Assembly: GCF_020736705.1 (NCBI RefSeq)
Contig: NZ_CP085990.1
Span: 2,790,001-2,854,000 of the forward strand
Length of the DNA: 64,000 nt
Source: Psychrobacter sanguinis
GTDB lineage: Bacteria; Pseudomonadota; Gammaproteobacteria; Pseudomonadales; Moraxellaceae
Direction of reading: 5' to 3'
The translations under genes and the position numbers were made by a program. Below the pieces are notes generated by a model. The model worked only from the letters and a program-made list of their open reading frames with translations, was not told where the DNA came from and searched no databases. The number at the start of each line of letters is the position of its first letter. The stretch's first letter is position 1. Shown piece after piece: positions 45,337-54,734 of the stretch.

Positions 45337-45586
45337 AATTTAATCGCACTAATTGTAACTAAAACTGAAAGGTCAGTGCGTCAATAGATTAAGAATGTTA
45401 CTCTAGAGGCTAGGTACGCCGCATAGTAGAAATTAGCAAATAAAAAAGATTGTCAGACAAGAAAAACTGTCGCGATTTAAAACACTTATAATTTAATATC
45501 TTAATCGTACTAACCCTAATTACTTATATCGCTGTTGCAATGGCACATATCCACGATACAGCTTTAGTTTTCAATATGGTTAAAAC

Positions 45587-47038
45587 ATGTCAAATTCATC
45601 TTCATCAACACCGCCACAAACAGACTTACCTCAAAGCCGTTTAAATAATGAGATGAGTGAGCTTAAAACCTCTCGTCTAGACCGTCGTCTGTCTATGGCC
45701 AAAACTTCTTTAAACTTAGGAAGACGTTGGGCAGGTAATAGCTTTAGTGGTTTGTTTTTAAGTAAAGAAGAAAAAGCTTCTCGCAATCAGGAGTTTATGA
45801 AGGAACAAGCTGCTTATTTGGCAGATGAACTTGGAAAACTTAAAGGTTCTGTGGTCAAAATAGGTCAGATGCTCGCGTTATACGGAGAGCACTTTTTACA
45901 TCCAGAGATTACCGAAGCCTTGCACCGTTTAAACGACAGCACAGCTAGTTTGTCTTGGCCGGTAGTAGAAAGAGCACTGCGTGATCAATTGGGTAGTCGT
46001 CTAGATGATTTAGAAGTCTCTACCACACCAATTGGCACCGCCTCTTTGGCTCAAGTGCACCGCGCCACTATCAAAGCCACAGGTCAGCAAGTGGTATTGA
46101 AAGTACAGTATCCTGGTGTAGCAGATGCGATAGACTCTGACTTAAGTTTGTTCAAACACCTGTTAAAGGTTACCAATGCCGTCCCCCAGACCAAAGCACT
46201 CGATGAATGGTTTAATGAGATTAGCGACTTACTAAAAGTAGAAGTTGATTATGTGGCAGAAGCACAGACCACAATGCGGTTTTACGAGCGTCTTAAGCAA
46301 GATGAGCGCTATGTGGTACCTGAAGTTATTGAAGCCTATTGTACTGACAGATTATTGTGCTTGAGCTTTGAAGAAGGGGTGCCTGTTACCAATGCTGATC
46401 TGAAGTCTCTGCCACAAAATCGCCGTGATGCCTTGGGTAAAGCTGCGATAGATATCATGTTAAATGAGATTTTTGTTTGGGGCGAAATGCAGACCGATCC
46501 CAATTTTGGTAATTACTTAATTCGCTCAGAGCCAGTGGATAAGCCTGATGGTAAAGATAAACTCATACTATTAGACTTTGGTGCCATGCGTCAGTTCGAT
46601 GATGAGCTGCTAAAGATAGCGCGTAATCTTATGCTGGCAGGCTTTAATTATGACAAGCAGCAAATGATGAATGCCATGCAGGGCTATGAGTTCTTTGACA
46701 CAATGAGTCCTGAAGTAAAAGCAAATATGGCTGATGTATTTCTACTGGCAACAGAACCTTTTAGAGATCCTAATTTACCTCAAAATAAAGCCAGCGGTTT
46801 AATTGATGATCAAGGATTTTATCATTGGGCTAATAGCAATTTACATAAGCGACTAATGGAAAGCTCAGGCAGTGCCATGCAGTCCCGCGAGTTTAGTTTG
46901 CCTCCCAAAGAATTTATGTTTATTAGCCGTAAATTTATTGGCGCTTATACCTTCTTAACGGTATTAAATGCAAGAACCAATACTTACGACACCATTAGTC
47001 AGTTTGTGCCCATTAATGTAACTGCAGCACACGCTTAG
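45587..47038 (+). CDS. ABC1/UbiB-family atypical kinase
   Basis: This 483-residue protein belongs to the ADCK/UbiB family, whose members bind ATP and support ubiquinone or lipid metabolism. The family-specific K-x-G-Q motif appears in L-K-G-S-V-V-K-I-G-Q-M. The A-rich loop is G-T-A-S-L-A-Q-V-H, and Q-T-D-P-N-F-G-N is the active-site block, then L-L-D-F-G-A-M-R. There is no C-terminal membrane segment, unlike UbiB itself, so it is probably a paralogue. A good Shine-Dalgarno site is not visible before the ATG. A terminator follows. Confidence 0.85.
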   Translation: MSNSSSSTPPQTDLPQSRLNNEMSELKTSRLDRRLSMAKTSLNLGRRWAGNSFSGLFLSKEEKASRNQEFMKEQAAYLADELGKLKGSVVKIGQMLALYGEHFLHPEITEALHRLNDSTASLSWPVVERALRDQLGSRLDDLEVSTTPIGTASLAQVHRATIKATGQQVVLKVQYPGVADAIDSDLSLFKHLLKVTNAVPQTKALDEWFNEISDLLKVEVDYVAEAQTTMRFYERLKQDERYVVPEVIEAYCTDRLLCLSFEEGVPVTNADLKSLPQNRRDALGKAAIDIMLNEIFVWGEMQTDPNFGNYLIRSEPVDKPDGKDKLILLDFGAMRQFDDELLKIARNLMLAGFNYDKQQMMNAMQGYEFFDTMSPEVKANMADVFLLATEPFRDPNLPQNKASGLIDDQGFYHWANSNLHKRLMESSGSAMQSREFSLPPKEFMFISRKFIGAYTFLTVLNARTNTYDTISQFVPINVTAAHA

Positions 47039-47157
47039 CTTTTGGCTGGAGGCATTACGCCTCTTGTGCTATTGCTATGATGCAAGCTCGATATGATTCA
47101 AGGTCGTTATCATTAAAAACCTTTATTATTAAAAGATCTTATCGTTAAAATAATCCT

Positions 47158-47204
47158 AAAAGCTTGTCAATACTGAGTTTACCACTGAGTACTGGCAAGC
47201 TTTT
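47158..47204 (+). terminator. Terminator after the UbiB-family gene
   Basis: AAAAGCTTG pairs with CAAGCTTTT and is followed by TT-AATA. The loop contains a second small stem. Confidence 0.65.
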
Positions 47205-47265
47205 TTAATACCTATCGCTATTGAACAATCTATCTGGCTATCTGGTTCTTTATTTATTACCCTAT

Positions 47266-48066
47266 TCAATCCTGTTCACGGTCATTTAGCTTACCTTCAA
47301 GCGCTGAAGAATTCCAGTTATCAAATCGGGTGCAGTATCCTTCAGGCTTAACCATTTGTAATTCCCAACAGGTTTCACCACGTGCCAAATACTTGATTTC
47401 AAAGTGAGTGCGCTTGCTCTCTATCGGCACTTTACTTCTTTCGGTAGATAAACACCAAGTATTAATCGCTTGATTGTAAGCGTTATCCACATACTCTTCG
47501 ATGTTACTGGCTAAGACAACCTTACCGTTAGGTTTTAATCGTGACAATAGAAATTCAAAAAATGGCATATTGAACCATTGTTGATTTGGATTCTTGGGTT
47601 CAGGATTGGGGTATAGTAAATAGAAAACATCGACACTTTGTGCTGGTAAAGCATGTACGCAATAGGGAATGGCATCAGCATGCACTGCCAAAAGATTGTC
47701 TAGACTGACCACTTCCTCATTGACAGACTTAACCAAACTGCTAAAGGCAGTAAATTTATTCTGAGTCCTTTCAATAGCGATTAAGTCATGGTCAGGATTT
47801 TTTTTGGCATACAAACAAGCATGCATTCCCTTCCCCGCCCCAATCTCTACAATCAACGGACGAACGCTTTCTGTGTCAGCTTGTTCATTACCTTGATTAT
47901 GCTCTTTACTTCTATCTTCGATGATATTGGCAACAAATGACGGGATCGAGAAATCTCTAGGCGCTGTCAGTCTTTCAGGTTTAAAACATCTTTTTTTATG
48001 ATGGCTTACTTTCTGATCGGATAATAAAGAGCTAACATTTGATACTGGCATAATATTTTTATACAC
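47266..48066 (-). CDS. TrmB-like SAM-dependent methyltransferase
   Basis: The 266-residue protein has a polar N terminus, then a Rossmann methyltransferase with the loop V-E-I-G-A-G-K-G-M-H and, further on, the tRNA (guanine46-N7) methyltransferase marks Y-P-N-P-E-P-K and T-H-F-E-I-K-Y-x-x-R-G. The usual TrmB motif is Y-P-N/D-P-W-P-K, so the Trp is Glu here. It may be a TrmB paralogue with another substrate. Two ATG codons (48066, 48051) are possible starts, and neither has a clear ribosome-binding site. Confidence 0.7.
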   Translation of the reverse strand: MYKNIMPVSNVSSLLSDQKVSHHKKRCFKPERLTAPRDFSIPSFVANIIEDRSKEHNQGNEQADTESVRPLIVEIGAGKGMHACLYAKKNPDHDLIAIERTQNKFTAFSSLVKSVNEEVVSLDNLLAVHADAIPYCVHALPAQSVDVFYLLYPNPEPKNPNQQWFNMPFFEFLLSRLKPNGKVVLASNIEEYVDNAYNQAINTWCLSTERSKVPIESKRTHFEIKYLARGETCWELQMVKPEGYCTRFDNWNSSALEGKLNDREQD

Positions 48067-48371
48067 TTAATCGGATTATGGAATTATAAGATACTAGCCA
48101 TATATTAGCATTTATCCATAGCTCTTAGGGCGCACCAACCTGCAAAATTTAACCCCTTAAGTCACGATTAACCCACCTTAATAAGATATAACGATAGCGT
48201 ATGAGCGCCGTAATACTCATGCTATAATCTTAACTACTGATTCTTTTGTCTCTTGTATTCTACTGCTTTTATTTTAGTGCTTTTTTATTATGCCTTGACC
48301 ATTTCTTAGGTTGACCTGATATTAGATCATTATTCATTAATCCTATAATTTTTATTTAAAGACTGTGTAAT
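48067..48371. other. 305-base divergent gap
   Basis: It separates the methyltransferase gene from yacG. Apart from the yacG promoter candidate it shows no gene or RNA. Confidence 0.4.
48200..48228 (+). promoter_or_regulatory. Candidate yacG-argD promoter
   Basis: TGCTATAAT is a perfect extended -10 (TATAAT at 48223-48228). The -35 is weak. The start would leave a leader of about 135 bases before yacG. Confidence 0.45.
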
Positions 48372-48581
48372 ATGACCAAACCTACTGCTATGTCTAAAGC
48401 AATATCTACTCAGAAAACTTATCCCTGCCCCAATTGTCAAAAACCGACGGTATGGCAAGACAACCCTTATAAGCCATTTTGTAGTGATCGCTGCAAATTG
48501 ATTGATTTGGGGGCTTGGGCAAATGAAGAGTATCGAGTAGCCGCTGAGGACTCCCCCTTTTCAGATGATTTCAATCAGTAA
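48372..48581 (+). CDS. yacG: DNA gyrase inhibitor YacG
   Basis: This 69-residue zinc protein has C19-P-N-C22 and C37-S-D-R-C41, with the family segment [11 protein letters not shown] and L-G-A-W-A-N-E-E-Y. The E. coli homologue binds GyrB and inhibits gyrase. The N-terminal 15 residues are an extra basic stretch. It is followed at about 100 bases by an aminotransferase gene on the same strand, not by the coaE gene seen in E. coli. Confidence 0.92.
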   Translation: MTKPTAMSKAISTQKTYPCPNCQKPTVWQDNPYKPFCSDRCKLIDLGAWANEEYRVAAEDSPFSDDFNQ

Positions 48582-48683
48582 TTGCTAGTAAATACTCCAT
48601 ACGTTATTTTAATTGTGTACCATACCCCCTATTCGGATAACCTATATCCTACTACCCTAGAGCTCAATATTTAAGGATTTATT

Positions 48684-49874
48684 ATGTCAGCTTCTCACTC
48701 CTATATTATGCCTACCTACAGTCCTCAACCTATAAGCTTTACCCGAGGAGAAGGCAGCTGGCTTTATACCGCTGACAATACCCCTTATTTGGATGCTCTA
48801 ACGGGTATCGCTGTCTGCGGTTTAGGTCATTGCCACCCCAAAGTGACCCAAGCCATTCAAGAACAAGCCGCTACCTTGGTACATACCAGTAACTTATTTC
48901 AGATTGAATGGCAAGAGAAAGCGGCTGAAGCGCTTTGCACGGCCGCTGGCATGGACAGCGTGTTTTTTGCCAATAGCGGGGCGGAGGCTAATGAAGCAGC
49001 TTTGAAAATGGCCCGTCTTTATGGTCACCAAAAAGGCTATAAAAAACCCAAAGTTATCGTTATGGAAAAATCATTCCATGGCCGTACTTTATTGACGGTA
49101 ACAGCCACAGCTAATCCAAAGGCTCGTGAAGGTTTCTTCACCTTAGATTCAGATTTTATTCGTGTGCCATTTGGTGATATCGAAGCTATAAGACAAGCTG
49201 CTCAAGACAATGAGGAAGTTACCGCTGTCTTATTAGAGCCTATTCAAGGTGAAGGTGGATTAAATACCGCAAAAGATGGGTTTGCTTATCTAGAGCAAGT
49301 ACAAGCCTTGTGTGATGAGCAAGATTGGTTGTTTATGATTGATGAAGTACAGACAGGTAATGGTCGTACCGGCAAATACTTTGCTTTCCAGCACAGCAAC
49401 GCCAAACCAGATGTGGTATCTACAGCCAAAGGCTTAGGCAATGGCTTCCCTATTGGTGCCTGTATGGTTCGAGGCCGTGCCCGTGATTTATTCCAAGTAG
49501 GTAGTCATGGCTCTACGTATGGTGGAACACCTTTGGGCAGCCGTGTGGTACATACTGTTTATGATGTGTTATCGAATACTGATATTATGCAAAATGCCGT
49601 TACCGAAGGCAATTATATACAGCAAACATTAAGTGAAGAGTTAAAAGAGCTTGGGGTAACCACTCGGGGGCACGGTATGATGATTGGTGTGGTTTTACCT
49701 GAAGGTACAGACTGTAGCTCATTTGTTGACCAAGCCCGTGACACTGAGCAGCTGATATTGAATATCACTGGCGGTCACGTTATTCGTCTACTTCCGCCGT
49801 TGAATATGAAGCGTGATGAAAGCGATCAGCTCATTGAAAGACTGAGCCGCTTGATCAAAGCCACATTAAATTAA
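48684..49874 (+). CDS. argD: Acetylornithine/ornithine-type aminotransferase
   Basis: This class III pyridoxal-phosphate aminotransferase of 396 residues has the cofactor Lys in S-T-A-K-G-L-G-N-G and the motif E-P-I-Q-G-E-G-G. The N terminus (P-T-Y-S-P-Q-P-I-S-F-T-R-G-E-G) and length match ArgD/AstC, which transaminates N-acetylornithine or succinylornithine, and sometimes succinyldiaminopimelate. AAGGAT precedes the ATG. argD is the likeliest symbol, but the exact substrate is not proven. A strong terminator follows. Confidence 0.85.
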   Translation: MSASHSYIMPTYSPQPISFTRGEGSWLYTADNTPYLDALTGIAVCGLGHCHPKVTQAIQEQAATLVHTSNLFQIEWQEKAAEALCTAAGMDSVFFANSGAEANEAALKMARLYGHQKGYKKPKVIVMEKSFHGRTLLTVTATANPKAREGFFTLDSDFIRVPFGDIEAIRQAAQDNEEVTAVLLEPIQGEGGLNTAKDGFAYLEQVQALCDEQDWLFMIDEVQTGNGRTGKYFAFQHSNAKPDVVSTAKGLGNGFPIGACMVRGRARDLFQVGSHGSTYGGTPLGSRVVHTVYDVLSNTDIMQNAVTEGNYIQQTLSEELKELGVTTRGHGMMIGVVLPEGTDCSSFVDQARDTEQLILNITGGHVIRLLPPLNMKRDESDQLIERLSRLIKATLN

Positions 49875-49924
49875 TAGTGGCTATAAACCAACTATAACAA
49901 TATTCATCATACCAATGGCCATAA

Positions 49925-49957
49925 AAAACCCCTTCAAGTTAGCTTTGAAGGGGTTTT
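49925..49957 (+). terminator. argD terminator
   Basis: AAAACCCCTTCAA pairs with TTGAAGGGGTTTT (13 bp, 7-base loop), followed by a T-rich tract. Confidence 0.92.
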
Positions 49958-49986
49958 ATTCTAAGACAACCATTACTGATTTATAA

Positions 49987-51109
49987 TACCAATTCCAAAA
50001 AATAAGGTACAATATAACCAACTCAACAACATAATAGAATCACATGCCGAAAAAAACCCCTAGAAATCATAAACTCACAGACCACGATTTTCTGCAATTA
50101 TCTAAAACAGAAGGCAATGCCAGAGCACGAATCAGACTACTCATGCTGCATCAACTGAGTCAAGGTCATCCTATAGCGACCGTAGCAGAGAACTTTGGCT
50201 ATAACCCTAGAAGCGTCTATACCATAAGAAGGAAATACTGGTTGCATGGTATCACTAGTGTCTATGACGCAGCTGGCAGAGGCAGAAAGAGTCTTTTAGC
50301 AGAAAAAGACATAGAACCATTCAAACAAGCGATAGTAGAAGCTCAGCAGCAAAGAGGTGGTGGTAGGCTCACGGCAAAAGACATCGCACAAATCGCCAAG
50401 GAGCAATTTAACGCCAACTATACCCCTAAAGCGATCTATCCTCTCATGAAACGTATTGGTATGAGCTGGGTATCTGCGCGTAGTCGGCATCCTAAGGCAG
50501 ATCCTAAAGTCATGGAGGCATATAAAAAAACTTCCTTGAGCAGATAAAGCAAGTTCTACCTGATGGTGTTGATATCAAGCAAGTTGATATATGGTTTCAG
50601 GATGAAACACGTATTGGCCAACAAGGCTCTATCACAAGGGTTTGGCACTATAAAGGACAAAGACCTCGAGTAGTCAGGCAGCAGCAGTTTGAATCAACTT
50701 ATCTATTTGGTGCCTTTAATCCGGCGACAGGTGAGAGTGTTGGACTTGTTCTACCTTATGTGAATAAGCAAGCTATGGCATTGCATATGGAGGAAATCAG
50801 TAAAGCTGTTCCCGAAGGTCGGCATGCCGTGGTGGTTATGGATGGGGCGCTATGGCACCAACCAAGTTTGGATCAAGACAATGTGACCATGCTTAAATTG
50901 CCTCCCTACTCACCTGAGCTTAACCCTGCTGAACAGGTATGGCAGTACCTTAAACAGCATTGGTTATCTAATCGCTGTTTTGAGAGTTATGATGCGATTG
51001 TCGATGCGGCATGTGACGCTTGGAATGCATTGTGTAATCAGACTAACTTAATTAGGTCTATCACTCAGCGGGAGTGGTGCGACTTGAGTGTTATTTTTTA
51101 GAATTGGTA
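49987..51109. mobile_element. IS630-family insertion sequence
   Basis: The element carries a 19-bp terminal inverted repeat including the target TA: TACCAATTCCAAAAAATAA at 49987-50005 and, inverted, TACCAATTCTAAAAAATAA at 51091-51109, with one mismatch. Both ends abut TA, as expected for the TA target duplication of the Tc1/IS630 class. Its about 1.12 kb length fits. It sits between the argD terminator and ruvA, without breaking a gene. Confidence 0.9.
50044..51101 (+). CDS. IS630-family transposase, two frames joined by frameshift
   Basis: The first frame (50044-50547) encodes the helix-turn-helix DNA-binding half. The second frame encodes the DDE catalytic half with Q-D-E, V-V-V-M-D-G and S-P-E-L-N-P-A-E. 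The join must lie at the A7 run 50524-50530: a -1 shift there turns Y-K-K-T into Y-K-K-N-F-L-E-Q and continues to the stop at 51099. Many IS630 elements make their transposase by such frameshifting at an A-run, by ribosomal slippage or transcriptional realignment. The stop codon overlaps the right inverted repeat. A sequencing error or dead copy is possible but less likely. Confidence 0.82.
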
Positions 51110-51166
51110 TAACTATTGCAACGGTATCAATCGTCTGTTATTGCAATAGTATAAACCACCACTTAG

Positions 51167-51799
51167 CTAAAAACTTGAAAGCTGTTGTAGCGTAAGCTTG
51201 AGTAACGACTGGGTATCAACAATAGTCTGACCTGCTTCAGTTTCTCGGGCCGCTTTAATGGCTCTTTGTGCTTCTTTATCACGGTACCCTAAGCTAATGA
51301 GAGCTGATTCAACCTCTGCCAGAATCACCCCTTCACTGCCAGCAAGAGATATAGTGGCGCCGCCTTGCTCTTCAAACAAACCAACACTAGTTTCAATATT
51401 ATCAAACTTCCCTTTTAATTCAATTAACAGGCGTTGAGCCGTCTTTTTGCCGATACCAGGCACCCGTGTCAACGCAACGTCATTGTCTGTCTCAACAGCT
51501 TGCTTTAATTCAGGCGCTGACATAGTGGACATCATCGCCAATGCCATTTTAGCCCCCACACCATTAATACGAATTAACTGACGAAAAACGTCTCTTTCCT
51601 GATGTTTTATAAACCCATAAAGTAATTGTGCATCTTCCCGTACATGAAGATGGGTCCATACTGACACCGTAGCGTCAAGTTGCAATTGACAAAAATCTGG
51701 CAAGGGTAGCTCAACTTCGTAGCCAACACCCGATGCTGTCATGATACAGGCTACAGGTGCCGCTAAATGACATACCCTACCTTCAATAGATCCTATCAT
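51167..51799 (-). CDS. ruvA: Holliday junction branch migration protein RuvA
   Basis: This 210-residue protein binds four-way junctions and recruits RuvB. It shows the N-terminal OB-fold (M-I-G-S-I-E-G-R-V), the helix-hairpin-helix repeats (I-N-G-V-G-A-K and V-P-G-I-G-K-K-T-A) and the C-terminal UBA-like domain (V-E-S-A-L-I-S-L-G-Y). No ruvB lies next to it, and ruvC is 11 kb away in this window. The intergenic IS630 lies directly downstream of its stop codon. Confidence 0.95.
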   Translation of the reverse strand: MIGSIEGRVCHLAAPVACIMTASGVGYEVELPLPDFCQLQLDATVSVWTHLHVREDAQLLYGFIKHQERDVFRQLIRINGVGAKMALAMMSTMSAPELKQAVETDNDVALTRVPGIGKKTAQRLLIELKGKFDNIETSVGLFEEQGGATISLAGSEGVILAEVESALISLGYRDKEAQRAIKAARETEAGQTIVDTQSLLKLTLQQLSSF

Positions 51800-52025
51800 A
51801 GTATTATTCTAATTCTCTAATAAAAAACAAACCCTATTATAGCAAAGATAACCTGCTATTAATTGCTATAACTAACTGCCATAGCGACCGCTTTACCCAC
51901 ACTTTATACCTTCAAAGTTTTAGGGTTAAATCTGAAAAACTAACAACAGAAAATTAAAACTAATATACAAAATATCGAAGTCCAAAACTTTAGAAATACG
52001 TATATAAAAACGGATAAAACCCCAT

Positions 52026-52057
52026 AAAAAAAGCTCCGATAATTATCAGAGCTTTTT
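52026..52057 (-). terminator. Terminator of the Ala-rich lipoprotein gene
   Basis: AAAAAGCTC and GAGCTTTTT flank an inner GATAATTATC stem. On the minus strand a U-run follows. It lies 80 bases past the lipoprotein stop. Confidence 0.75.
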
Positions 52058-52135
52058 ATAACTTGCGTTATTAGACGTTTAGATTATTTATTCATAGTAT
52101 TTAAACACTAAGATTTAAGAATACTACGATTTAAA

Positions 52136-52504
52136 TTAGTACTGTTGATCTTCGTCTACAGCTTCAGCAACTGCTGGATCTGCTTGTAAATCAACACTAT
52201 CAGCTGTGTTGTTGGCTACATTTTTTGAGCCTTCAGCAACAGCGGTAGCACCTTCAGACACAGCAGTTGCTGTCCCTTCAACGGCAGAATTAGCGCCTTC
52301 AGCGATAGCTTCACCAGTATTTACAGCAGCACCGGTCGCAACTGCGCCAGCTGTTTGTGCATTGTCAGCAGCATCAGCGCCTGCACTTTCAGCAGCAGCT
52401 TCTACGTTGCCAGCATCAGCAGCTTGTTCAGTTTCTTTGCTACATCCAGTGATAGCAAATACACCTGCAACAACACCAGCGATTAAAAGATTACGTTTTA
52501 ACAT
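52136..52504 (-). CDS. Ala/Glu-rich small lipoprotein
   Basis: This 122-residue product has a signal peptide and the lipobox I-T-G-C, followed by a mature part dominated by Ala, Glu, Gly, Asp, Thr and Val. From about residue 65 the segment A-V-E-G, A-V-S-E-G, A-V-A-E-G repeats every eight residues or so, suggesting an extended helical or coiled form, like envelope-spanning lipoproteins. There is no aromatic residue until the final Tyr. The terminator fits its strand and it has its own promoter candidate. The function is unknown. Confidence 0.75.
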   Translation of the reverse strand: MLKRNLLIAGVVAGVFAITGCSKETEQAADAGNVEAAAESAGADAADNAQTAGAVATGAAVNTGEAIAEGANSAVEGTATAVSEGATAVAEGSKNVANNTADSVDLQADPAVAEAVDEDQQY

Positions 52505-52591
52505 GTGAACTCCTCACAAATGTGATATTAGAAATTTTCAGCATTCTAATGTTAATTCAGTAAAAACACAAGTAACGCTTAGTAAACCAAA

Positions 52592-52620
52592 ATTTAGTTT
52601 AGCTAAAATAACAGTGTCAA
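52592..52620 (-). promoter_or_regulatory. Candidate promoter of the Ala-rich lipoprotein gene
   Basis: On the minus strand a perfect TTGACA is followed after 17 bases by CTAAAT, a weak -10. Transcription would begin about 80 bases before the ATG. Confidence 0.4.
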
Positions 52621-52840
52621 AATTCCTACTTATACACTTATGGTAATGGAAAAATTTATGCACAATATTACATAAGGTCCATAAAAGATTGAAAACAAAG
52701 ATAAAAAATAGCCACACTACCCGACTTTTTTAAACTTAAGCTTACTGAGCTTCCTTAGTGTAGAAGGCAGTCATGCTATTATGAAGTTTAAAATTGTATA
52801 GTAATGTGGCTATTATGCGACTGCATTAAAAATATTATAA

Positions 52841-52876
52841 AAAAGACAAGAATTATAATTCAGATTGCCTGTCTTG
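52841..52876 (-). terminator. Possible pgk terminator
   Basis: On the minus strand AAGACA pairs with TGTCTT across an AT-rich loop that contains a GAATTATAATTC palindrome, followed by a U-run. The stem is short. Confidence 0.45.
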
Positions 52877-52907
52877 ATTCATAAACTTAGTCTACAGTCC
52901 AATGTGG

Positions 52908-54116
52908 TTATTTATTGCTATATTTCTCTAAAGCAGCAACAGCAGGTAGTACTTTGCCTTCTACGAACTCTAAGAAAGCACCGCCACCCGTAGACATGTA
53001 GCTTACACCGTCTTCTACGTTAAACTTATGAATAGCTGCTAGGGTATCACCGCCACCAGCGATAGAGAAGCCTTCACTATCTTTCACCGCTTCAGACAAT
53101 AAGCGTGTACCTTCAGCAAAAGCATCTACTTCAAAGACACCCACTGGACCATTCCATAGAATCGTAGCCGCATTTTTAACCGCTTCAAAAATATGCTCGG
53201 CCCCTTCAGCCGCCACATCTAAGATCATCTCATTGTCACTTACGGCATCAATGCTTTTTACCACTGGGGTCGCTGACTGTAATGAATTAATAAAATCATC
53301 AAAGTTGATTTGGTTCTTATCAGCCACCACCACATTTTGAGGCAGTAAGATTTCTGTCTGTGTCATAATCTCTTTTGCAGTATCGATCATGTCTGCTTCA
53401 TACAAAGAAGCACCGACTGAATGACCTTGTGCTGCAATAAAGGTGTTTGCAATACCACCACCCACGATAATTTGATCACAGATTTTTGCTAAGCTGATTA
53501 ATACGTCAAGTTTAGTCGATACTTTAGAGCCGCCTACGATTGCCACAAGTGGTTTTTTTGGCGCATGCAAAGCTTTATCTAAAGCATCTAATTCAGCCGC
53601 TAATAAAGGACCTGCACAGACCACTTTACCTGATTTGGCGGCAGCTTGAATAACACCTTCAGTAGAGGCTTGAGCTCTGTGCGCCGTACCGAAAGCATCC
53701 ATAACAAACACATCGCATAAGTCTGCATAATGTTGTGATAAAGATTCGCTATTTTTCTTTTCACCGACGTTAAAACGCACGTTTTCTAACAGTACGACAT
53801 CACCTGGGGTAACAGTAATTTCTTGCTCAACATAGTCTTTATTTAACGCGACTGGCTGACCTAAATGTTCGCTCAAATAATCAGCCACAGGTTGCATAGA
53901 GTATTTTTCTTCGAACTCACCTTCAGTAGGACGACCTAAATGTGAACATACTAGAACCGCAGCACCTTTCTCAAGGGCAAGCTTAATAGTAGGTAAGCTC
54001 GACTGTAGACGAGCATCATTAGAGATTTGTCCGTTTTGAATTGGTACGTTTAAATCTTCACGAATTAAGACGGTTTTTCCTGTTAAATCTTGGTTTTCCA
54101 TTCTAGCGAAATTCAT
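52908..54116 (-). CDS. pgk: Phosphoglycerate kinase
   Basis: Pgk moves phosphate from 1,3-bisphosphoglycerate to ADP in glycolysis. The 402-residue protein has R-E-D-L-N-V-P near the N terminus, [15 protein letters not shown] and the G-G-G-D-T nucleotide motif close to the end. AAGGG upstream supports the ATG at 54116. No gap or fba gene is adjacent, so the usual glycolytic operon is broken up here. Confidence 0.96.
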   Translation of the reverse strand: MNFARMENQDLTGKTVLIREDLNVPIQNGQISNDARLQSSLPTIKLALEKGAAVLVCSHLGRPTEGEFEEKYSMQPVADYLSEHLGQPVALNKDYVEQEITVTPGDVVLLENVRFNVGEKKNSESLSQHYADLCDVFVMDAFGTAHRAQASTEGVIQAAAKSGKVVCAGPLLAAELDALDKALHAPKKPLVAIVGGSKVSTKLDVLISLAKICDQIIVGGGIANTFIAAQGHSVGASLYEADMIDTAKEIMTQTEILLPQNVVVADKNQINFDDFINSLQSATPVVKSIDAVSDNEMILDVAAEGAEHIFEAVKNAATILWNGPVGVFEVDAFAEGTRLLSEAVKDSEGFSIAGGGDTLAAIHKFNVEDGVSYMSTGGGAFLEFVEGKVLPAVAALEKYSNK

Positions 54117-54563
54117 GTATTTACCCTTAATTAATATCGGTACAAAAATTAATATCCGTACCAGTTAAAATTGGCACTGACTTCTGCGTTGAGGCTACTA
54201 AAAATAATTTGAAGAATTCTATCATATTTTTGGCATTTATTTTCACTTCTATTGGGTCACCCTATTCTCAATAAGACTTAAACTTTTCAAGCTATTATTT
54301 AGAGGACTTCAAAGATTTATTGGTCAATAAGTGGTAATATAATAGTAATAAATAGCCCTTTAATACTGTTGTTTGATGCGGTTATCTTGATTTAATGATT
54401 GAAGTCATCTGAAGCATTTATACCGTTAAATTTTAACCCCTTATACTATGTGAAATTTTTTATATAACTGCAATAACTGTTATAACTGCGAAAACTGTTA
54501 AAAAGCTATTAATATTTAATCAGCATTACCAAACAATAAAAGATATTTTTTAAGGAGATCACC
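54117..54563. other. 447-base divergent gap upstream of pgk and the TraR-type gene
   Basis: It contains the two promoters. On the TraR side two tandem 18-bp units, beginning ATAACTGC and ending ACTGTT, lie at 54464-54499. No other gene or RNA is visible. Confidence 0.4.
54464..54499. repeat. Two tandem 18-bp units upstream of the TraR/DksA-type gene
   Basis: ATAACTGCAATAACTGTT is followed directly by ATAACTGCGAAAACTGTT (two differences). The position 65-100 bases before the start codon would suit a repressor or activator site, but no family match is known to me. Confidence 0.5.
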
Positions 54564-54734
54564 ATGAGTAGAGATTTTTCTGCTGCAAAAACCCGTTTGT
54601 TAGAACTACAACAAGAGTATCAGACTCGTATCGATAAAATCGAAGATCATATTTATAATCCCCAGGACGATTTAAACGAACACTGGGATGACCAAGCCAT
54701 TTCCATGCGTGATAATGAAATGCGTAAAACTTTG

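Larger units (their letters stand above)
52505..52907. other. 403-base gap between pgk and the Ala-rich lipoprotein gene
   Basis: The left part is the promoter region of the lipoprotein gene, the right end holds a possible pgk terminator. An inverted word pair TTTAAACTT/AAGTTTAAA is present around 52730-52795. No gene was recognised. Confidence 0.4.

Noticed and set aside
50044..51101. IS630 transposase as a dead pseudogene
   Set aside because: Ends, TA flanks and all catalytic motifs are intact and the frame change occurs at an A7 run, so programmed frameshifting is the simpler reading.
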